Shown in pieces: positions 45,241-55,550 of a stretch of 64,000 bases of DNA. Position 1 is the first letter of the stretch; the number at the start of each line of letters is the position of its first letter. The position numbers and the translations under genes are program-made. This DNA comes from Streptococcus sanguinis. GTDB lineage: Bacteria > Bacillota > Bacilli > Lactobacillales > Streptococcaceae. The stretch lies in assembly GCF_019929225.1 (NCBI RefSeq), contig NZ_JAHZPA010000002.1:124001-188000 (forward strand), read 5' to 3'. The notes beneath the pieces are model-generated. The model did no database searches, was not told the DNA's origin, and was given only the letters and a program-made list of their open reading frames with translations.

Positions 45241-48200
45241 ATGATGGAGAAAAAAATTCATTATAAAATGCATAAAGTTAAGAAGAACTGGGTAGCTATT
45301 GGCGTGACTGCTTTATCGCTCCTCGTAGCACCAAAAGTACTTGGTCTTGAAGCAGGCATTGTCCATGCGGATGATGCTGAACAAGCGGCCGTTAAAGATC
45401 AGACGCCCGTTCAGAGCAGTAGTTCAGAGCAGGCGATTGAAGCCCAAGCGACTACACCTTCTAAACTAGAAGCAGAAAAAACAGCTTCTGCGGACCAAGC
45501 AACTTACAGAGCTACCGCAGCAAGTCCAGCAAGCATTGAAAAGACAGCTGAAGCAGCTGCAGCAACTACAGAGGCAGTAGCTAAAACCGATGCTCAAGAA
45601 CCAGCAAAGCAGGTAGAAGCAGCAGCTACAGAAAAGGCAGCCGTTGCTGAAGAAGCAAAAGCAGCTAACGCAACATCAGAAGCAGCTAAAACGGAAGCAA
45701 TTGCTCAGGATAGACAAGCAAGTCCAGCAACTGTTCAAAAGCAGGCTGCTGACAAACAAGCAAAAAAGACTGTTACAGACAAAATTGTTGCAAATCCAAA
45801 GGTTGCAAAGAAAGATCGCTTGCCAGAACCGGTTCAAAGACAGGGAGCGATAGCTGAAAGAATGCGTGCTGCTCAAGCTCAAGCGGCGCCTGTTAATACT
45901 GAGCATGATGATGATGTGCTAGCTCACATCAAGACCATTGATGGCAAGAAATACTATGTTCAGGACGACGGTACAGTTAAAAAGAATTTTGCAGTTGAGC
46001 TTAATGGAAAAGTTCTTTATTTCGATGCAGAGACCGGAGCCTTGGTTGATTCAGCTGAGTATCAATTCCAGCAAGGTACTAGCAGCCTCAACAATGAATT
46101 TAGCAGAATGAATGCCTTCCATGGCACTACGGAAAAGGATATTGAAACAGTTGACGGCTACCTGACAGCGGATACTTGGTATCGTCCAAAAGCTATCCTC
46201 AAGGATGGAAAAACATGGACTCCGTCTACAGAGACTGACTTGCGTCCACTTTTAATGGCTTGGTGGCCTGATAAGCAAACGCAGGTTAGCTATCTCAACT
46301 ATATGAACCAGCAAGGTTTGGGAGCAGGAGCTTTTGAAAACAAAGTGGAACAAGCTATCCTGACAGGTGCTTCTCAGCAGGTTCAGCGCAAAATTGAAGA
46401 AAGAATTGGTAAAGAAGGCGATACTAAATGGCTGAGAACACTGATGGGCGCATTTGTCAAAACTCAGCCAAACTGGAATATCAAGACAGAGTCTGAAACA
46501 ACTGGTACTAATAAGGACCACTTGCAAGGCGGAGCTCTGCTTTATACCAATAGTGATAAGACTTCTCATGCTAATTCTAAGTACCGCATCCTCAACCGCA
46601 CACCTACCAGCCAAACTGGTACACCTAAGTACTTCATTGACAAGTCAAACGGTGGTTATGAGTTCCTGCTAGCCAACGACTTTGACAACTCTAATCCAGC
46701 TGTTCAGGCTGAGCAACTCAATTGGCTGCACTTTATGATGAATTTCGGCAGCATCGTAGCTAATGATCCGACTGCTAACTTTGACGGAGTCCGTGTCGAT
46801 GCGGTGGACAATGTCAATGCGGACTTGCTCCAAATTGCTTCTGACTACTTCAAGTCTCGCTACAAGGTTGGAGAAAGTGAAGAGCAGGCTATTAAGCATC
46901 TGTCTATCTTAGAAGCTTGGTCTGACAACGACCCTGACTACAACAAAGACACCAAGGGTGCTCAATTACCGATTGATAACAAGCTTCGTCTGTCCTTGCT
47001 TTATTCGTTCATGCGTAAGCTTTCTATCCGTAGCGGTGTAGAGCCAACGATTACGAATAGTCTGAATGACCGTTCTTCTGAAAAGAAAAATGGCGAGCGG
47101 ATGGCCAACTATATCTTTGTCCGGGCTCATGACAGTGAAGTACAAACCGTTATTGCCGACATCATCCGGGAAAATATCAATCCAAACACGGATGGTTTGA
47201 CCTTTACCATGGATGAGCTCAAGCAAGCCTTCAAGATCTACAACGAAGATATGCGCAAGGCCGACAAGAAGTATACGCAGTTCAATATCCCAACTGCTCA
47301 TGCTCTCATGCTCTCCAACAAAGACTCCATCACTCGGGTCTACTATGGTGATCTCTACACAGATGACGGTCAATATATGGAGAAAAAATCTCCTTACCAC
47401 GATGCTATCGATGCCCTGTTGCGGGCTCGGATTAAGTATGTAGCTGGTGGTCAGGACATGAAAGTCACCTATATGGGTGTACCTCGTGAGGCTGATAAAT
47501 GGTCTTACAATGGAATTTTGACTTCTGTTCGTTACGGTACTGGTGCTAACGAAGCAACAGATGAAGGAACAGCAGAAACTCGCACCCAAGGGATGGCAGT
47601 TATTGCTTCTAATAATCCGAATCTGAAACTTAACGAATGGGATAAACTGCAAGTCAATATGGGAGCAGCCCATAAGAATCAATACTACCGTCCTGTGCTC
47701 TTGACGACCAAAGATGGCATTTCCCGCTATTTAACTGACGAAGAAGTGCCGCAATCTCTCTGGAAGAAGACTGATGCTAATGGTATTTTGACCTTTGATA
47801 TGAACGATATCGCAGGCTACAGCAATATCCAAGTTTCTGGTTATCTAGCTGTTTGGGTACCAGTTGGTGCTAAAGAGAATCAGGATGCGCGCGTAACAGC
47901 TAGCAAGAAGAAAAATGCCAGCGGTCAGGTTTACGAATCTAGCCCTGCTCTGGATTCTCAGCTGATTTACGAAGGCTTCTCTAACTTCCAAGACTTTGCA
48001 ACTCGCGATGACCAGTATACCAATAAAGTCATTGCTAAAAATGTCAACCTCTTCAAGGAATGGGGAGTGACTTCATTTGAGCTGCCACCGCAGTACGTAT
48101 CTAGCCAAGACGGTACTTTCCTAGATTCTATCATCCAGAATGGTTATGCCTTTGAAGACCGCTATGATATGGCTATGAGCAAGAACAATAAATATGGTTC

Positions 48201-49980
48201 TTTAGATGACCTGCTCAATGCTCTCCGTGCTCTTCACAGTGTCAATATCCAAGCCATTGCGGACTGGGTGCCAGACCAAATCTACAACCTGCCAGGCAAG
48301 GAAGTGGTAACAGCAACTCGTGTCAACAACTACGGAACCTACCGTGAAGGCGCAGAAATCAAGGAAAATCTTTACGTTGCCAATACTAAAACGAATGGTA
48401 CAGACTATCAAGGCAAGTATGGTGGAGCCTTCTTGGATGAACTCAAAGCTAAATATCCAGAAATCTTTGAACGAGTACAGATTTCCAACGGTCAAAAGAT
48501 GACGACTGATGAGAAGATTACCAAGTGGTCTGCTAAACACTTCAACGGTACCAATATCTTAGGACGCGGAGCTTACTATGTTCTTAAGGACTGGGCTAGC
48601 AACGAATATCTCAACAACAAGAATGGTGAGATGGTACTGCCTAAGCAATTAGTTAATAAGAATGCTTACACAGGATTTGTCAAAGATACTACTGGATTCA
48701 AGTACTATTCAACTAGTGGCTATCAAGCTAGAAATTCCTTTATCCAAGATGAAAATGGAAATTGGTATTACTTCGATAAACGAGGTTATTTAGCAACGGG
48801 TGCTCATGAAATTGATGGCAAGCAAGTTTATTTCCTCAAAAATGGTATTCAGCTGCGTGATTCTCTCCGTGAAGATGAAAACGGCAATCAGTACTACTAC
48901 GATAAGACTGGCGCCCAAGTTCTCAACCGTTACTACACTACTGATGGTCAAAACTGGCGTTACTTTGATGCCAAGGGTGTCATGGCTAGAGGTCTGGTAA
49001 CTATGGGCGGCAATCAGCAATTCTTCGACCAAAACGGCTACCAAGTCAAAGGCAAGATTGCGCGTGCCAAAGATGGTAAACTTCGTTACTTTGATAAGGA
49101 TTCAGGTAATGCTGCTGCTAACCGCTTTGCCCAAGGTGATAATCCAAGTGACTGGTACTATTTCGGAGCAGATGGTGTTGCAGTAACAGGTCTTCAAAAA
49201 CTTGGCCAGCAAACACTTTACTTTGACCAAGATGGCAAGCAAGTCAAGGGTAAAATCGTGACACTTGCAGACAAGAGTATCCGTTACTTCGATGCCAACT
49301 CAGGAGAAATGGCAGTCGGCAAGTTTGCGGAAGGTGCCAAGAACGAATGGTATTACTTTGATCAGGCTGGTAAAGCAGTGACAGGTCTTCAGAAGATTGG
49401 CCAACAAACACTTTACTTTGACCAAGATGGCAAGCAAGTCAAAGGTAAAGTAGTAACTCTGGCTGATAAATCTATCCGTTACTTCGATGCTAATTCAGGA
49501 GAAATGGCAGTCGGCAAGTTTGCAGAAGGTGCCAAGAACGAATGGTATTACTTTGATCAGGCTGGTAAAGCAGTGACAGGTCTTCAGAAGATTGGTCAAC
49601 AAACCCTTTACTTCGACCAAAATGGTAAGCAAGTCAAAGGACAGCTAGTAACTCTGGCTGATAAATCAATCCGTTACTTCGATGCCAACTCAGGAGAAAT
49701 GGCAGCCAACAAGTTTGTTGAAGGTGCCAAGAACGAATGGTACTACTTCGATCAGGCTGGTAAAGCAGTGACAGGTTTGCAGCAGATTGGCCAACAAACC
49801 CTTTACTTCGATCAAAATGGCAAGCAAGTCAAAGGTAAGATTGTCTATGTCAATGGTGCTAACCGTTACTTTGATGCCAATTCAGGAGAAATGGCGCGCA
49901 ATAAATGGATTCAGCTGGAAGATGGAAGTTGGATGTACTTTGACCGCAATGGTAGAGGCAGACGCTTCGGCTGGAACTAA
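45241..49980 (+). CDS. gtfP: Glucosyltransferase (glucansucrase, GH70) of the gtfP/gtfG type
   Basis: Secreted enzyme making alpha-glucan from sucrose for adhesion and biofilm. 1579 residues: signal peptide with a KxYKxxK-type start, cleavage expected after A43. Ala/Glu/Thr/Lys-rich variable region to about 230; circularly permuted GH70 core with nucleophile D520 (GVRVDAVDN), acid/base E558 (LEAWSDND), stabiliser D631 (RAHDSEVQT) and motif I ([15 protein letters not shown]) only near 1006. C-terminal glucan-binding YG repeats about 1145-1579. SEVQT after the stabiliser is typical of enzymes forming mainly alpha-1,6 bonds. Strong SD AAAGGAGG; the second ATG (45244) has the better spacing. gtfG is the S. 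gordonii name. Confidence 0.96.
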   Translation: MMEKKIHYKMHKVKKNWVAIGVTALSLLVAPKVLGLEAGIVHADDAEQAAVKDQTPVQSSSSEQAIEAQATTPSKLEAEKTASADQATYRATAASPASIEKTAEAAAATTEAVAKTDAQEPAKQVEAAATEKAAVAEEAKAANATSEAAKTEAIAQDRQASPATVQKQAADKQAKKTVTDKIVANPKVAKKDRLPEPVQRQGAIAERMRAAQAQAAPVNTEHDDDVLAHIKTIDGKKYYVQDDGTVKKNFAVELNGKVLYFDAETGALVDSAEYQFQQGTSSLNNEFSRMNAFHGTTEKDIETVDGYLTADTWYRPKAILKDGKTWTPSTETDLRPLLMAWWPDKQTQVSYLNYMNQQGLGAGAFENKVEQAILTGASQQVQRKIEERIGKEGDTKWLRTLMGAFVKTQPNWNIKTESETTGTNKDHLQGGALLYTNSDKTSHANSKYRILNRTPTSQTGTPKYFIDKSNGGYEFLLANDFDNSNPAVQAEQLNWLHFMMNFGSIVANDPTANFDGVRVDAVDNVNADLLQIASDYFKSRYKVGESEEQAIKHLSILEAWSDNDPDYNKDTKGAQLPIDNKLRLSLLYSFMRKLSIRSGVEPTITNSLNDRSSEKKNGERMANYIFVRAHDSEVQTVIADIIRENINPNTDGLTFTMDELKQAFKIYNEDMRKADKKYTQFNIPTAHALMLSNKDSITRVYYGDLYTDDGQYMEKKSPYHDAIDALLRARIKYVAGGQDMKVTYMGVPREADKWSYNGILTSVRYGTGANEATDEGTAETRTQGMAVIASNNPNLKLNEWDKLQVNMGAAHKNQYYRPVLLTTKDGISRYLTDEEVPQSLWKKTDANGILTFDMNDIAGYSNIQVSGYLAVWVPVGAKENQDARVTASKKKNASGQVYESSPALDSQLIYEGFSNFQDFATRDDQYTNKVIAKNVNLFKEWGVTSFELPPQYVSSQDGTFLDSIIQNGYAFEDRYDMAMSKNNKYGSLDDLLNALRALHSVNIQAIADWVPDQIYNLPGKEVVTATRVNNYGTYREGAEIKENLYVANTKTNGTDYQGKYGGAFLDELKAKYPEIFERVQISNGQKMTTDEKITKWSAKHFNGTNILGRGAYYVLKDWASNEYLNNKNGEMVLPKQLVNKNAYTGFVKDTTGFKYYSTSGYQARNSFIQDENGNWYYFDKRGYLATGAHEIDGKQVYFLKNGIQLRDSLREDENGNQYYYDKTGAQVLNRYYTTDGQNWRYFDAKGVMARGLVTMGGNQQFFDQNGYQVKGKIARAKDGKLRYFDKDSGNAAANRFAQGDNPSDWYYFGADGVAVTGLQKLGQQTLYFDQDGKQVKGKIVTLADKSIRYFDANSGEMAVGKFAEGAKNEWYYFDQAGKAVTGLQKIGQQTLYFDQDGKQVKGKVVTLADKSIRYFDANSGEMAVGKFAEGAKNEWYYFDQAGKAVTGLQKIGQQTLYFDQNGKQVKGQLVTLADKSIRYFDANSGEMAANKFVEGAKNEWYYFDQAGKAVTGLQQIGQQTLYFDQNGKQVKGKIVYVNGANRYFDANSGEMARNKWIQLEDGSWMYFDRNGRGRRFGWN
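49186..49965 (+). repeat. Tandem 195-bp repeats in the gtfP glucan-binding domain
   Basis: Unit starts at 49186, 49381, 49576 and 49771 (the last diverges after about 80 bases). Each encodes about 65 residues beginning [19 protein letters not shown] and including [12 protein letters not shown] and [12 protein letters not shown]. The first three are nearly identical at the DNA level. Confidence 0.9.
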
Positions 49981-50030
49981 TAGCAATAGAATAGGCTAAA
50001 TGAAACTTAATCTTTAGCTTTCTAATACAC

Positions 50031-50067
50031 AAAAACGATAACTTCTTGTTTGGAAGTTATCGTTTTT
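50031..50067. terminator. Bidirectional terminator between gtfP and the MFS gene
   Basis: AAAAACGATAACTTC (50031-50045) and GAAGTTATCGTTTTT (50053-50067) form a 15-base-pair stem with A/T runs on both sides. Confidence 0.92.
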
Positions 50068-50109
50068 GCTGTCTTTTAGGAGAACAAATATAAAAACAAA
50101 ATTGATCTA

Positions 50110-51351
50110 TCATCTTTCTTTAACATCTTTCTTTTTTTCGATAGATAGGAGCAGAGCAATCACACCGATAATGCTGAAGATGAGCCAGCTAGCGTTCATA
50201 TTCCAGAGGGCTAGGCTGCTAAAGACCATGGTACCAAAGGGAACAGAGAAAGAAAAGAGCAGACTCAGAAAGCTGGAAGTCTGAGCGAGAACATTAGAAG
50301 GTAATTTGCTCAGTAAGAGGGTGTTGATTTTGGGATTGATCTTGCCAGAGATATAAGCTAGTAAAAAACCAAAAGCAATGCCGACGAAAACAGGCAGATG
50401 TAAGAAATTGCTGATAGCAAGCAGAATCATTGTGAGAGCAGCCCAGAGGGTTAGTTGATTTAGAGAGAGGCGGCTAAAGTAATCGTTGGGCGTCAGGCTG
50501 GCTGCGACCATGGCTAGGACAAGAGCTGTTTGAAGAACCAAGAGAGACTGACTAAAGGACAGCTGGAAGATGGGATTGTCCAGCAAGTAGAGGTTGTAAA
50601 GAGCTATAAGAGAACCTGCCATAGCGTTGACGATCAGGATTTGAGCCAGCAGTTTGAGAAAATTGTTAGAGCCTTCCTGCTCAAAAATGAGCTTGGACGA
50701 TGTGTACATTTTCTTCAATTCTTCTTTCAGAGGAGCTTTTTTCTCAGAAATTGCCACTGGGTCATGGGTCAATCTGCGGCGGACCAGGTAGAGTATGGTG
50801 GAGGATAGGAGAAAGGTTAAAGCATTGACCAAAGCCACTAGGAAAAAGTCTTGCTGGCTGACGGTTAAGAGCCAAACTCCCAAAACTTGTCCGGCCAGGC
50901 TGCAGAGAAAGCTGATAAGCTGGGTAAAAGAGAAGGCTTCCATAAGGTCTTTCTCTGGAACATTCTTTTTTAAAATCGGCATTTGGAGACCGCTCCGATA
51001 GTCGCTGATAATATCTGAAAGAATATTCATCAAGCAGACGGCTGAAAAGGCTAGATAAGAGCTGGAGCGAGTCATGAAGGCAACAAGGATAAAGAGCAGG
51101 GCTTGAAGATAACCAAAATGAATCAGCCAACGAGCTTTATGGACGGTCTTGTCAGCTTTGATACCAGCAAAGATAGTAAAGAATGTCGGAACTAGAACGA
51201 TAAAATTAGCCACGGCAATAGCAAATTTGGGATTGGGCATGCTGGAAGCAAATACCACAAAAACAATATTGAAAATAGAAGCTCCCAAGGTGTTGAAGAT
51301 TCGGGAAAGGCTGAGTGAGGCATAGACCCCATTTTTAAAGAATAATTTCAT
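50110..51351 (-). CDS. MFS transporter, possibly exporter
   Basis: 413 residues with about 12 hydrophobic segments. Motif A is degenerate (FAGIKADKTVHKARW). It resembles streptococcal MFS proteins encoded beside Rgg regulators, where the regulator often controls the transporter. The Rgg gene at 51701 lies upstream on the same strand, 350 bases away. Substrate unknown. Confidence 0.8.
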   Translation of the reverse strand: MKLFFKNGVYASLSLSRIFNTLGASIFNIVFVVFASSMPNPKFAIAVANFIVLVPTFFTIFAGIKADKTVHKARWLIHFGYLQALLFILVAFMTRSSSYLAFSAVCLMNILSDIISDYRSGLQMPILKKNVPEKDLMEAFSFTQLISFLCSLAGQVLGVWLLTVSQQDFFLVALVNALTFLLSSTILYLVRRRLTHDPVAISEKKAPLKEELKKMYTSSKLIFEQEGSNNFLKLLAQILIVNAMAGSLIALYNLYLLDNPIFQLSFSQSLLVLQTALVLAMVAASLTPNDYFSRLSLNQLTLWAALTMILLAISNFLHLPVFVGIAFGFLLAYISGKINPKINTLLLSKLPSNVLAQTSSFLSLLFSFSVPFGTMVFSSLALWNMNASWLIFSIIGVIALLLSIEKKKDVKER

Positions 51352-51440
51352 CGTAGACTCCTTTTCTAAACTGCAAGATTGTCTAAAAGCTGATTGGGTG
51401 CATCTGTAATCTGGCTTTTGTTTTTCTCTTTCTGATGACC

Positions 51441-51468
51441 ATTATAGACCGTTTAAAGCCAAAAACAA
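51441..51468 (-). promoter_or_regulatory. Promoter of the MFS gene
   Basis: Reverse strand: TTGTTT (51463-51468), 16-base spacer, TATAAT (51441-51446). Confidence 0.65.
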
Positions 51469-51646
51469 GGGCTTTTCGGCAACTGGTTAGGTCTCATAAG
51501 TAAGTGGTAAAATTCTGAAAGTGACTTGCGAGAGCTCTTTCTGCTTTTAGTATAAAATAGAAAACCTAAGCAGCAGGAAATATTGCATATATTCAACGAT
51601 TCTTGGGTGCAATTGTTAAGATGAGTAAGTTGGAGTATATTTTGCA

Positions 51647-51691
51647 TAAAAAAACCACTTTTCAACTCGACATCGCTGAGCTTAAAAGTGG
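51647..51691 (-). terminator. Terminator of the second rgg gene
   Basis: CCACTTTT (51655-51662) and AAAAGTGG (51684-51691) pair; on the reverse strand the stem is followed by seven T. Confidence 0.8.
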
Positions 51692-51700
51692 AGATTTGCA

Positions 51701-52570
51701 TTATTTGCTATATTTTTGAAAAGCAGTATCAAGGGCTTCTTGATAGTAGTCAGCGCTATGCTGACAGTTCAAGATTCGGAAAATATCGACAGCTTTCTTC
51801 ATTTGCGAAAGCCCCTCTTCTGTTTGCCCTTTCAAACAAGCTAACTCTCCCTGAGCAAAGAGATAGACAATTCGGAAGTAAGTCTCATTTTCTTCATAAA
51901 AGTGTCGCTCAATGACTTGTTGGAAATAGTCTGCCTGGGTGATATTTTCCTGACTGATGGCCAGCAAATATCCATTAAGAAAAGTAGTGTGCAGGGTGTT
52001 GCGGTTGTTGGCAAACAAGGCGGCAAAATCCTTTCTTGAGAGGATTTCTTTGGTGTATTGGGAAAACAAGTCTAGGGATAAAACTGGAGTGCAGACAGAG
52101 AAGAGATTGAGCTCGTAGCGCCCCCAAATATCAACTGAAAAGAGGTAATCATGCAGGAAATCCAGCTCGCCTGGGCTAGCCTTCTCAGACTCTTTGAGGG
52201 CACAGAGATAGGCCTTTACAATCAGGCGCTCAACCCAATCGCTAGCGCGCTTGCTTTTTTGAGTGATTTTTTCTTTTTCCAGATAAAGTTCTTCTAAGAG
52301 GTCGAGCTGATTGGCTTGCAACAGGTCTTGGATTTGGCTTAAGAGTTCCTTGTGAGAATGATGATCCTGGATGCCGGCTGCAACGGTAAATTCTTCCGTT
52401 TCCGTGTGAATGGCGCTGAGAGCGCTAAAAAGTTTCTGTGCCGAAAGTTCGCTCTGCCCATTTTCAAAGCGAGAGAGCATAGATTTTGAAAATTCTCCGC
52501 CAGTCGCCTCAGATAAAGAGATGTGCCTAGCCTCGCGAAAAAATCTAAAAACCTGTCCTAGATGTTCCAT
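51701..52570 (-). CDS. Rgg/GadR/MutR-family regulator (second paralogue)
   Basis: 289 residues. N-terminal helix-turn-helix (about 5-60, MEHLGQVFRFFREARHISLSE) and helical C-terminal domain with FLHDYLFSVDIWGRYEL, the same signature as the first Rgg. I chose the ATG at 52570 because the SD GGAGGGAAAAC is 7 bases from it; an in-frame ATG 18 bases earlier would overlap the SD. Likely controls the MFS gene downstream. No peptide pheromone gene is visible nearby. Confidence 0.87.
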   Translation of the reverse strand: MEHLGQVFRFFREARHISLSEATGGEFSKSMLSRFENGQSELSAQKLFSALSAIHTETEEFTVAAGIQDHHSHKELLSQIQDLLQANQLDLLEELYLEKEKITQKSKRASDWVERLIVKAYLCALKESEKASPGELDFLHDYLFSVDIWGRYELNLFSVCTPVLSLDLFSQYTKEILSRKDFAALFANNRNTLHTTFLNGYLLAISQENITQADYFQQVIERHFYEENETYFRIVYLFAQGELACLKGQTEEGLSQMKKAVDIFRILNCQHSADYYQEALDTAFQKYSK

Positions 52571-52637
52571 TGTTTTCCCTCCTTGCATTTTATTATAACA
52601 AAATAATTTTCAATAACATCGTAGCGCTCAAACATGA

Positions 52638-52643
52638 TATAAT
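52638..52643 (+). promoter_or_regulatory. Extended -10 promoter (TGA-TATAAT) of yceD
   Basis: TATAAT at 52638-52643, 26 bases before the ATG; divergent from the second rgg. Confidence 0.6.
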
Positions 52644-52669
52644 ATAAAGAAAAAAGCAAAGAGGAACTT

Positions 52670-53200
52670 ATGTTGCATATTCAAGAAATTCGGAAGAATC
52701 CAGATGGTCTAGCTTTTGAGAAAAAGCTGGACTTGGCAGAGGAGTTAAAAGAGCGCAATCCTGAGATTTTAGACGTTCAGGATATTGTAGCCAAAGGAAA
52801 GGTTCAATATGAAGATGGTCTCTATTTTCTGGATTATGACTTGTCTTATACCATTACCTTGACGTCCAGTCGCAGTATGGAGCCCGTGGAGCTCAAGGAT
52901 TCTTATCTAGTCAACGAAATTTTCATGGAAGAAGGACAGGCTGCATCGCAGGATATGATTGATCAGGACTTGGTGCTTCCGATTGAAAATGGCGAGATTA
53001 ATATAGCTGAGAGTGTAGCTGACAATATCTTAATGAATATCCCGCTGAAAATCCTAACAGCTGAGGAAGAAGCCGGCCAAGGCTTTCTGTCAGGTCAGGA
53101 CTGGCAAGTTATGACGGAAGAGGAATTTGCCGCTGCCCAGGAAGCTCAAAAAGAGAAGAACAATCCTTTCGCCGGTTTGCAAGGACTGTTTGATGAATAA
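52670..53200 (+). CDS. yceD: YceD family protein (DUF177, 23S rRNA accumulation)
   Basis: 176 residues; DUF177 member needed for normal large-subunit rRNA levels in other bacteria and plants. Core segment VKGKVQYEDGLYFLDYDLSYTITL-like (here AKGKVQYEDGLYFLDYDL) and the DLVLPIENGEINIAESV block are visible. rpmF, the usual downstream neighbour, is absent; an IS remnant follows instead. SD AGAGGAAC before the ATG (TTATG). Confidence 0.88.
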   Translation: MLHIQEIRKNPDGLAFEKKLDLAEELKERNPEILDVQDIVAKGKVQYEDGLYFLDYDLSYTITLTSSRSMEPVELKDSYLVNEIFMEEGQAASQDMIDQDLVLPIENGEINIAESVADNILMNIPLKILTAEEEAGQGFLSGQDWQVMTEEEFAAAQEAQKEKNNPFAGLQGLFDE

Positions 53201-53489
53201 TTCTTGTAAAAATTTTGACACCGATAAAAAATAAAAGAAAAGATAATTCGCTTTGACTTTCACCCCAAAAGTTAGACAGAAAATCTAACGATTGGGGTGT
53301 TTTTAGTATGAAATTAGTTTATACAAATGAACTGAATAGATAACCTAAAAAGAATGGCGCTTCTTGGCTTTAAATATAGCTGGCTCAAATCTTTAAAGTT
53401 ATTTACCTGACTTAAAGCAATAAATAATTGAGAAGATTCTAGTAGATGGACAGTTCCCTACAATAAGCTCCCAGACTTAGTTTGGGAGC
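53201..53489. other. 289-base region with IS remnant 2
   Basis: After yceD the sequence holds the IS end and a truncated transposase start, then about 120 bases of AT-rich DNA without ORFs, then the terminator of the SOS cassette. Confidence 0.45.
53261..53343 (+). mobile_element. IS remnant 2: IS end hairpin plus transposase start
   Basis: CACCCCAAAAGTTAGA (53261-53276) pairs with TCTAACGATTGGGGTG (53284-53299, two mismatches). Nine bases later an ATG opens MKLVYTNELNR then stop. The same hairpin-to-ATG layout and MKL-Y start occur at 8584-8632, so both are decayed copies of one IS. Confidence 0.68.
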
Positions 53490-53495
53490 TTATTG
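53461..53495 (-). terminator. Terminator of the SOS cassette
   Basis: CAATAAGCTCCCA (53461-53473) pairs with TGGGAGCTTATTG (53483-53495), a 13-base-pair stem overlapping the stop codon of the last gene. Confidence 0.7.
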
Positions 53496-53783
53496 CTTTA
53501 TATCTTCTGTTTGGCCTTGATAGTGGTAAATGCAGAGTCGGTTTGCTTGGTCTGGTCGACTGACGGTAAAGTGGAAGTAATGATCCTTTTTATCCAAGCT
53601 TTTGATCTTGGAGAGTTTGAAATAAGTGGCTTGGCGGCTGGCCATGTGGAGTAGTATGTCATCTTCCATGACCATCAGAGGCTGGGGAAGATTGGAAAAT
53701 TGATAAAAATCCTCTTGAAATTGATAGTAATTCTGGGAAAAATAGTCGAATTGAAGTTCCTCATGTACATTCTGAGTGGTCAT
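53490..53783 (-). CDS. Small protein of the SOS-mutagenesis cassette (ORF4-type)
   Basis: 97 residues, acidic/aromatic (FDYFSQNYYQFQEDFYQF), no membrane segment, no recognised fold. It overlaps the preceding gene by 23 bases. Matches by position the last gene of the four-gene hdiR-umuC cassette described in S. uberis; function not known. Confidence 0.7.
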   Translation of the reverse strand: MTTQNVHEELQFDYFSQNYYQFQEDFYQFSNLPQPLMVMEDDILLHMASRQATYFKLSKIKSLDKKDHYFHFTVSRPDQANRLCIYHYQGQTEDIKQ

Positions 53784-54135
53784 CTACGCCTCCTGAAGCA
53801 TGTATCGAAAGAATCTGATGGATAGCAAGGCCTTTGTAATGGTCACCTTTCTGCAGGAGGACTTGCTTGCAGTCCAGATGAAAGATTGTAGCAGTAATGT
53901 CGGTCAGCCTTTCCTTATTAAGAAAGGTGATTCGGATGGGAACTTGCTGGCTGTAGGCTTGACTGAGCAAGTGGAATTTTTCCTGTCTATCAAGTTGGGG
54001 CAATTGGCTCATATCTAGTTCTTTTTTGGCCAAAGCAGTGCTGTGTTCAGAGAGGAAAAAGCCAGCCCACTTAGCCATGCCCCGATCCTGAAAGTCACGA
54101 GCTGACTGATAGGGGAGGTAGGAGCGGTCGGTCAT
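53761..54135 (-). CDS. YolD-like protein of the SOS-mutagenesis cassette
   Basis: 124 residues. The pattern MTDRSYLPYQSARDFQDRGMAKW, here split as ARDFQDRGMAKWAGFFLSEH, is typical of YolD-like proteins encoded with UmuC-type polymerases in Firmicutes, thought to act with the polymerase as a UmuD-like partner. It overlaps the polymerase stop by four bases (ATGA). Role inferred from context. Confidence 0.78.
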   Translation of the reverse strand: MTDRSYLPYQSARDFQDRGMAKWAGFFLSEHSTALAKKELDMSQLPQLDRQEKFHLLSQAYSQQVPIRITFLNKERLTDITATIFHLDCKQVLLQKGDHYKGLAIHQILSIHASGGVDDHSECT

Positions 54136-55547
54136 GATAAGCCCTCCAGCCCTCCAGCCGAATGACCACCTGTCAGCTTGCTTCGAGCGATGGCACGGGA
54201 GGAGCCCAGCAAGGCATTTCCCTTAAGCAGAGAGGCAAAGCCGAAGCGATCTCTGATGCGGTCAATTGTCTGTTGGAGCTCCTCTTCTTTTTGAATTTGC
54301 AGAGGATCGTCAAAGAGAGAAATCAGACCATAACCTTGATTGACAAAGTCACTGTAAAAAACGCCAATCTGGCGGATAGCCCCGCCCTGATATTTGGAAC
54401 GAAAAAGCTGAACGACGATTTGAGCCAATCGATCGCTGTTGTTAGTGGGCTCAATTTTTTTCTGTGTATGAATGGAAGGCAGGAGCTCCTGCTTGGAATA
54501 ACGGGCATAGATGGAGACACGCTGGCATTTCTTACCAGAGCGTCTGAGACGAATGGCGACCTGCTCAGCCATTTCTCGGAAAACGAGCTCAATCTCTGCC
54601 TGCTGTCTATAATCTCGGGGGAGAATTTGTGAATTGCCCAGACCATGTGACTTGACCTGATAAGGCTTGTGCACATTGCTTTCATCAATGCCGTGAGCGT
54701 GAAACCAAAGCTGCAGGCCCATGACTCCCATTTCTTTTTTGAGAATATCGGGGTTAAAGTGAGCTAAATCATAAATGGAGTGGATACCTAACTTCTTAAG
54801 GCGGGTGGCCGTTCGGTGGCCAATGCCCCAAAAATCAGTCATGGTCGGAATGGTCCAAACCTTTCTGGGAACATCTTCATAGGACCAGTTGACCCGCATC
54901 TTTTTTGTGTGTTTGGCTTCAATGTCTAAGGCTAGCTTGGCGAGAAGTGGATTGGCGTTGCTCAGGCCGATAGAGGCATAAATCCCGGTTTTCTTCCAGA
55001 TAGCCTGTTGAATGCGGGCAGCCAGCAGGTCCAGTTTGGTCCTGCGGTCCAGCGTCTGATCGGGAATGAAGTAGTTGATAGAGCTTGTCAAATCTAGAAA
55101 GCCCTCATCAATTGAGTAGGGAAAAATATCATCGGGAGCTGCAAAGTCCTGGAAAATTTTTTGGATTTCCATATTTTTCTGGATGTAGTAATTCATCCGA
55201 GGTGGGACCAATAAGGTCTTTTGAGCCGCATCTTCAATAAAGCGCACATAATCTGCTGTAATCGGCAGTCCCTGCTTGCGGGCAGCAGCATAGTTGAACT
55301 TGCGGGTGTGGACATCAAAAGGAAGATTATAGCTTCGGCTGACATTTTGGCTGCCGAAATTCTTTTTAAAGAGAGGGGTTGCAGCTAGTATCAGTCCGGC
55401 AGAATTTTCAATTCGGCTCATAACACAGAGCGAGGTTTTTAAAGGGTCAAGGCCGAGAGCAATGCATTCGCAAGAGGCATAAAAACTTTTCATATCCACA
55501 AAAGCGATGTCTGAACGAGGCTCGCGTGAATAATCAAATAGGACCAT
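54132..55547 (-). CDS. umuC: Y-family DNA polymerase (UmuC/ImpB/MucB/SamB type)
   Basis: 471-residue translesion polymerase. Catalytic acidic residues occur in DMKSFYASCECIALG (first Asp) and SIDEGFLDLT (Asp-Glu pair). The little-finger region lies about 260-380 with a divergent C terminus. In S. uberis the homologous cassette gives UV-induced mutagenesis. Start at 55547, 4 bases after the stop of hdiR on the same strand, so co-transcribed and under HdiR control. Confidence 0.92.
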   Translation of the reverse strand: MVLFDYSREPRSDIAFVDMKSFYASCECIALGLDPLKTSLCVMSRIENSAGLILAATPLFKKNFGSQNVSRSYNLPFDVHTRKFNYAAARKQGLPITADYVRFIEDAAQKTLLVPPRMNYYIQKNMEIQKIFQDFAAPDDIFPYSIDEGFLDLTSSINYFIPDQTLDRRTKLDLLAARIQQAIWKKTGIYASIGLSNANPLLAKLALDIEAKHTKKMRVNWSYEDVPRKVWTIPTMTDFWGIGHRTATRLKKLGIHSIYDLAHFNPDILKKEMGVMGLQLWFHAHGIDESNVHKPYQVKSHGLGNSQILPRDYRQQAEIELVFREMAEQVAIRLRRSGKKCQRVSIYARYSKQELLPSIHTQKKIEPTNNSDRLAQIVVQLFRSKYQGGAIRQIGVFYSDFVNQGYGLISLFDDPLQIQKEEELQQTIDRIRDRFGFASLLKGNALLGSSRAIARSKLTGGHSAGGLEGLS

Positions 55548-55550
55548 AAC

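Larger units (their letters stand above)
51352..51700. other. 349-base region between the second rgg and the MFS gene
   Basis: It holds the rgg terminator (51647-51691), the MFS promoter (51441-51468, reverse) and the 12-mer TATTGCATATAT (51581-51592), which also occurs just before the first rgg. A reverse-strand frame of 82 codons is open here but has no SD or recognisable protein. Confidence 0.45.
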
